In this document: positions 5,490 to 7,415 of the stretch, in pieces
Position numbering within the stretch: the stretch's first letter is position 1
Layout: each line of letters opens with the position of its first letter
Source of the DNA: Candidatus Njordarchaeota archaeon
Lineage (GTDB): Archaea; Asgardarchaeota; Njordarchaeia; Njordarchaeales; Njordarchaeaceae
Direction: 5' to 3'
Assembly: GCA_029856615.1 (NCBI GenBank)
Contig: JAHKLF010000070.1
Location: forward strand, 1-7,415
DNA length: 7,415 nucleotides
Position numbers and translations under genes: made by a program
The notes under the pieces: model-generated
Databases searched by the model: none
Told to the model about the DNA's origin: nothing
The model's input: only the letters and a program-made list of their open reading frames with translations

Positions 5490-7037
5490 ATGTCCTATAA
5501 GGCAGATTTAGATAAAGTAGAATTAACCCCAGAGAAGTTAAAAGAATTCTCGGATATTGCACGTGAACAATTGAGGGCTTTCTTTGAACCAAGATCTATT
5601 GCGGTCATTGGAGCATCTAGGGATGTTAATTCCCCGGGGTGGGTCGCTTTTAAAATATTGTTAGAGAATAGCAGAAGCGGCTTATTGAAAGCTAAAGTCT
5701 ATGGAGTAAATATAAAAGGCGGAGAACTATTCGGGGAGCCTTTATATAAAAGCATATTAGATGTGCCCGATGAAGTAGATCACGCAGTAATTCTAGTGCC
5801 CGCTAAGTATGTACCAGGAGCTATGGAAGAATGTGGCAAGAAAGGAGTTAAAGTAGCTACAATTATTTCAGCGGGATTCTCGGAGATAGGGAATGTTGAA
5901 TTAGAGAACAAAGTTGTGGAAACAGCAAGAAGATATAATATCCGAATCATTGGACCAAATGGCCTAGGCGTTTTCGATCCTTGGAATGGCGTTGATACCA
6001 TGTTTCTTCCGTATCATAAATCACTTAACGGAAAAGAACTTTTAGCATGTCCTAGACCTAAGAAGGGGTATATAATGTTTATATCGCAAAGTGGGGCGCT
6101 GGGAGTTGCGGTACTTGACTATATGTACGGAGAAGGAATTGGGCTATCCAAATTTATTAGTTACGGGAATAAAGTTGACGTAGATGAAATCGATATGCTT
6201 CTTTGGGCTCTCAAAGACCCAACTATCAGAGTTGTTATGATATACATAGAAGGAATAAAAGCGCTTGGAAGAGCACTCGTGAAGGTTGCTAGAGAGTTCT
6301 CTAAGTATAAACCAATTGTTTTGCTGAAAGGCGGAAAGACAAAGGCAGGTGCTAGAGCAGTAGCGAGCCATACTGCAAGCTTAGCAGGGGATATAAAGGT
6401 GTACGAGGCGGCTGTGGAAAAAATGGGGGCGATTTGGACGAATGATTTAATGGAGTTTTTAGATGTCTCGAAGGCATTAGTTTATCAGCCTCCAGCGGCA
6501 GGAGAAAATATTGCAATTGTAACAGATGGAGGGGGTGCGGGGATATTAGCGAGTGATAAAGCAGAACAAGTTGGTTTAATTGTGCCTCCTACTTCTGATA
6601 AGTTATTAGAAAAACTAAGAAAAGCGCAAGAGAGGGGTATTATTCCTTCGGTAGCGACATTTGCAAACCCAATTGATATTAGTGGAAGCGCTTCTGATGA
6701 ATCATACGTAGCCGCCATAGAGGCTGCTCTTGAGGAAGATAGCATAGATGCTGTTCTTGTCATAGCTCTTCATCATCCTCCGCTCCTTTCAGCCAAATTC
6801 GTAGATAAAATTATAGAAGCTATTAAGAAATACAAAAAACCTGTAGTAGCGGTAGATATTGGTGGTGCGGGAATGGCTACATGGGTAAGGGATCGTTTCG
6901 ATGAATTAGGAGTTCCATCTTATCCTACTCCGGAGAGAGGAATAATTGCATTAAAGGGTCTTGTCAGCTATGGAGCTTTTTTGAAGAAAGTAAAGGCATT
7001 TGATGAATTTATCCAGCGGTGGAAACCTGTGATTTAG
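5490..7037 (+). CDS. Acyl-CoA synthetase (ADP/NDP-forming), alpha subunit
   Basis: This is the CoA-binding, phosphohistidine subunit of the ADP-forming acetyl/acyl-CoA synthetase family. With an ATP-grasp beta subunit it converts acyl-CoA, ADP and phosphate to acid, CoA and ATP in the cytosol, the energy-yielding step of archaeal sugar, peptide or fatty acid breakdown. Residues 31-160 form the CoA-binding Rossmann domain (FFEPRSIAVIGAS, later IIGPNGLGVFDP). Residues 193-330 form a flavodoxin-like domain with FISQSGALG (197-205) and GARAVASHTASLAGD. His294 in SHT corresponds to the phosphorylated histidine of Pyrococcus AcdA. Residues 340-490 form the third domain (VTDGGGAGILASDKAE; FANPIDISG). 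At 515 residues it is longer than the roughly 450-470 usual for stand-alone alpha subunits, through about 28 N-terminal residues, an insertion near 172-190 and the C-terminus. ATG 5490 has AGGTG seven bases upstream. No beta domain is fused or encoded next door. The family is certain; the substrate is not. Confidence 0.95.
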   Translation: MSYKADLDKVELTPEKLKEFSDIAREQLRAFFEPRSIAVIGASRDVNSPGWVAFKILLENSRSGLLKAKVYGVNIKGGELFGEPLYKSILDVPDEVDHAVILVPAKYVPGAMEECGKKGVKVATIISAGFSEIGNVELENKVVETARRYNIRIIGPNGLGVFDPWNGVDTMFLPYHKSLNGKELLACPRPKKGYIMFISQSGALGVAVLDYMYGEGIGLSKFISYGNKVDVDEIDMLLWALKDPTIRVVMIYIEGIKALGRALVKVAREFSKYKPIVLLKGGKTKAGARAVASHTASLAGDIKVYEAAVEKMGAIWTNDLMEFLDVSKALVYQPPAAGENIAIVTDGGGAGILASDKAEQVGLIVPPTSDKLLEKLRKAQERGIIPSVATFANPIDISGSASDESYVAAIEAALEEDSIDAVLVIALHHPPLLSAKFVDKIIEAIKKYKKPVVAVDIGGAGMATWVRDRFDELGVPSYPTPERGIIALKGLVSYGAFLKKVKAFDEFIQRWKPVI

Positions 7038-7178
7038 ACGAGACTATTATATAGGAACAGAAAAGCACTTAAGTATCATTTATATTTACATTCTTTAACT
7101 TCAAATTGTAGAGAAGGCATGGGGAATATTCTCAAATAAATGTAATCATCTTAAGAACTATTCTGAGTGGCGTTTAGA

Positions 7179-7415
7179 ATGCACGAATTCGCAGAACTTG
7201 TCCGCAAGCTTGGTGCGAGAGGTATAGGATACGCGATTCTTTCTATGATTGTTGAAAGAGAGCCTATTGTTGTGGTAGTTCAGGATGATACAGATAAAGA
7301 ATTAATATCCATATTATTAGACGAAATTAAAAGTCACTTCGAATTAAGACGTTCTCCGACGTCTGATATAAAACTCGCAAACTTTGAGGTAATAACTAAG
7401 GAAGAATACTTTAAA
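7179..7415 (+). CDS. N-terminal part of an unidentified protein (3' end outside window)
   Basis: The frame is open from ATG 7179 to the window edge, 79 residues, after an in-frame TGA at 7164. GTG 7167 is an alternative start; neither has a clear ribosome-binding site (GAGTGG at 7165-7170 is a partial match for the ATG). The sequence has an N-terminal helix (FAELVRKLGARGIGYAILSMI), a very hydrophobic strand (PIVVVV), an acidic turn, a helix (ELISILLDEIKSHF) and a further strand with LANFEVIT. This alpha/beta pattern with balanced charge looks like a real soluble protein. I do not recognise the family. It shows none of the ATP-grasp features expected of the beta partner of the upstream synthetase. 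The gap of 141 bases to that gene argues for its own promoter, perhaps the AAATAAAT near 7134-7141. Confidence 0.7.
   Translation, partial: MHEFAELVRKLGARGIGYAILSMIVEREPIVVVVQDDTDKELISILLDEIKSHFELRRSPTSDIKLANFEVITKEEYFK

Noticed and set aside
6144..6763. Minus-strand open frames of 75 and 92 residues
   Set aside because: They are antisense to the conserved catalytic and third domains of the acyl-CoA synthetase.
7038..7178. Possible small gene or RNA between the synthetase and the last gene
   Set aside because: No open frame with a ribosome-binding site and no tRNA-like or box C/D-like pattern was found.

Overview
The window looks like chromosomal DNA from an archaeon, probably a (hyper)thermophilic member of the Thermoproteota or a neighbouring lineage. 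It is strongly AT-rich. Several genes carry GAGGTGA/GGAGGT ribosome-binding sites at archaeal spacing, and GTG and TTG starts are used. TATA-like boxes lie in the intergenic gaps, the proteins are rich in Lys, Glu and Ile, and one gene encodes a stand-alone alpha subunit of the archaeal ADP(NDP)-forming acyl-CoA synthetase type. I cannot name the species. No tRNA, rRNA, CRISPR array, insertion sequence or phage gene was seen.

Left part (1-1752). Two tandem, same-strand small genes (2-202, cut by the window edge, and 213-626) are paralogues. Their pattern fits the YbjN / type III secretion chaperone-like fold. They converge on a 369-residue minus-strand gene (643-1752) that ends in an AbrB-like swapped-hairpin module. 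Its N-terminal region may belong to the same chaperone-like fold class, so up to three related modules may sit side by side.

Middle (1753-5272). A 193-base divergent promoter region separates that gene from a 588-residue, almost all-helical repeat protein (1946-3712, TTG start). The latter converges on a two-gene minus-strand operon: a six-helix membrane protein (4412-5272) followed by an overlapping class I SAM-dependent methyltransferase (3709-4446). The stop codons of the repeat protein and the methyltransferase share the four bases TTAA. In both convergent pairs the U-tract that could end transcription lies antisense to lysine codons of the opposing gene.

Right part (5273-7415). A second divergent promoter region leads to the acyl-CoA synthetase alpha subunit (5490-7037), which would make ATP or GTP from acyl-CoA together with an ATP-grasp beta subunit. 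The next gene (7179 to the window end) is an unidentified protein and not that beta subunit, so the partner must be elsewhere.

The synthetase is the only gene with a confident biochemical role and the methyltransferase has a confident fold. The other genes are uncharacterised, and no single pathway joins them from sequence alone. The most unusual content is the chaperone-fold cluster with its AbrB-tailed neighbour.
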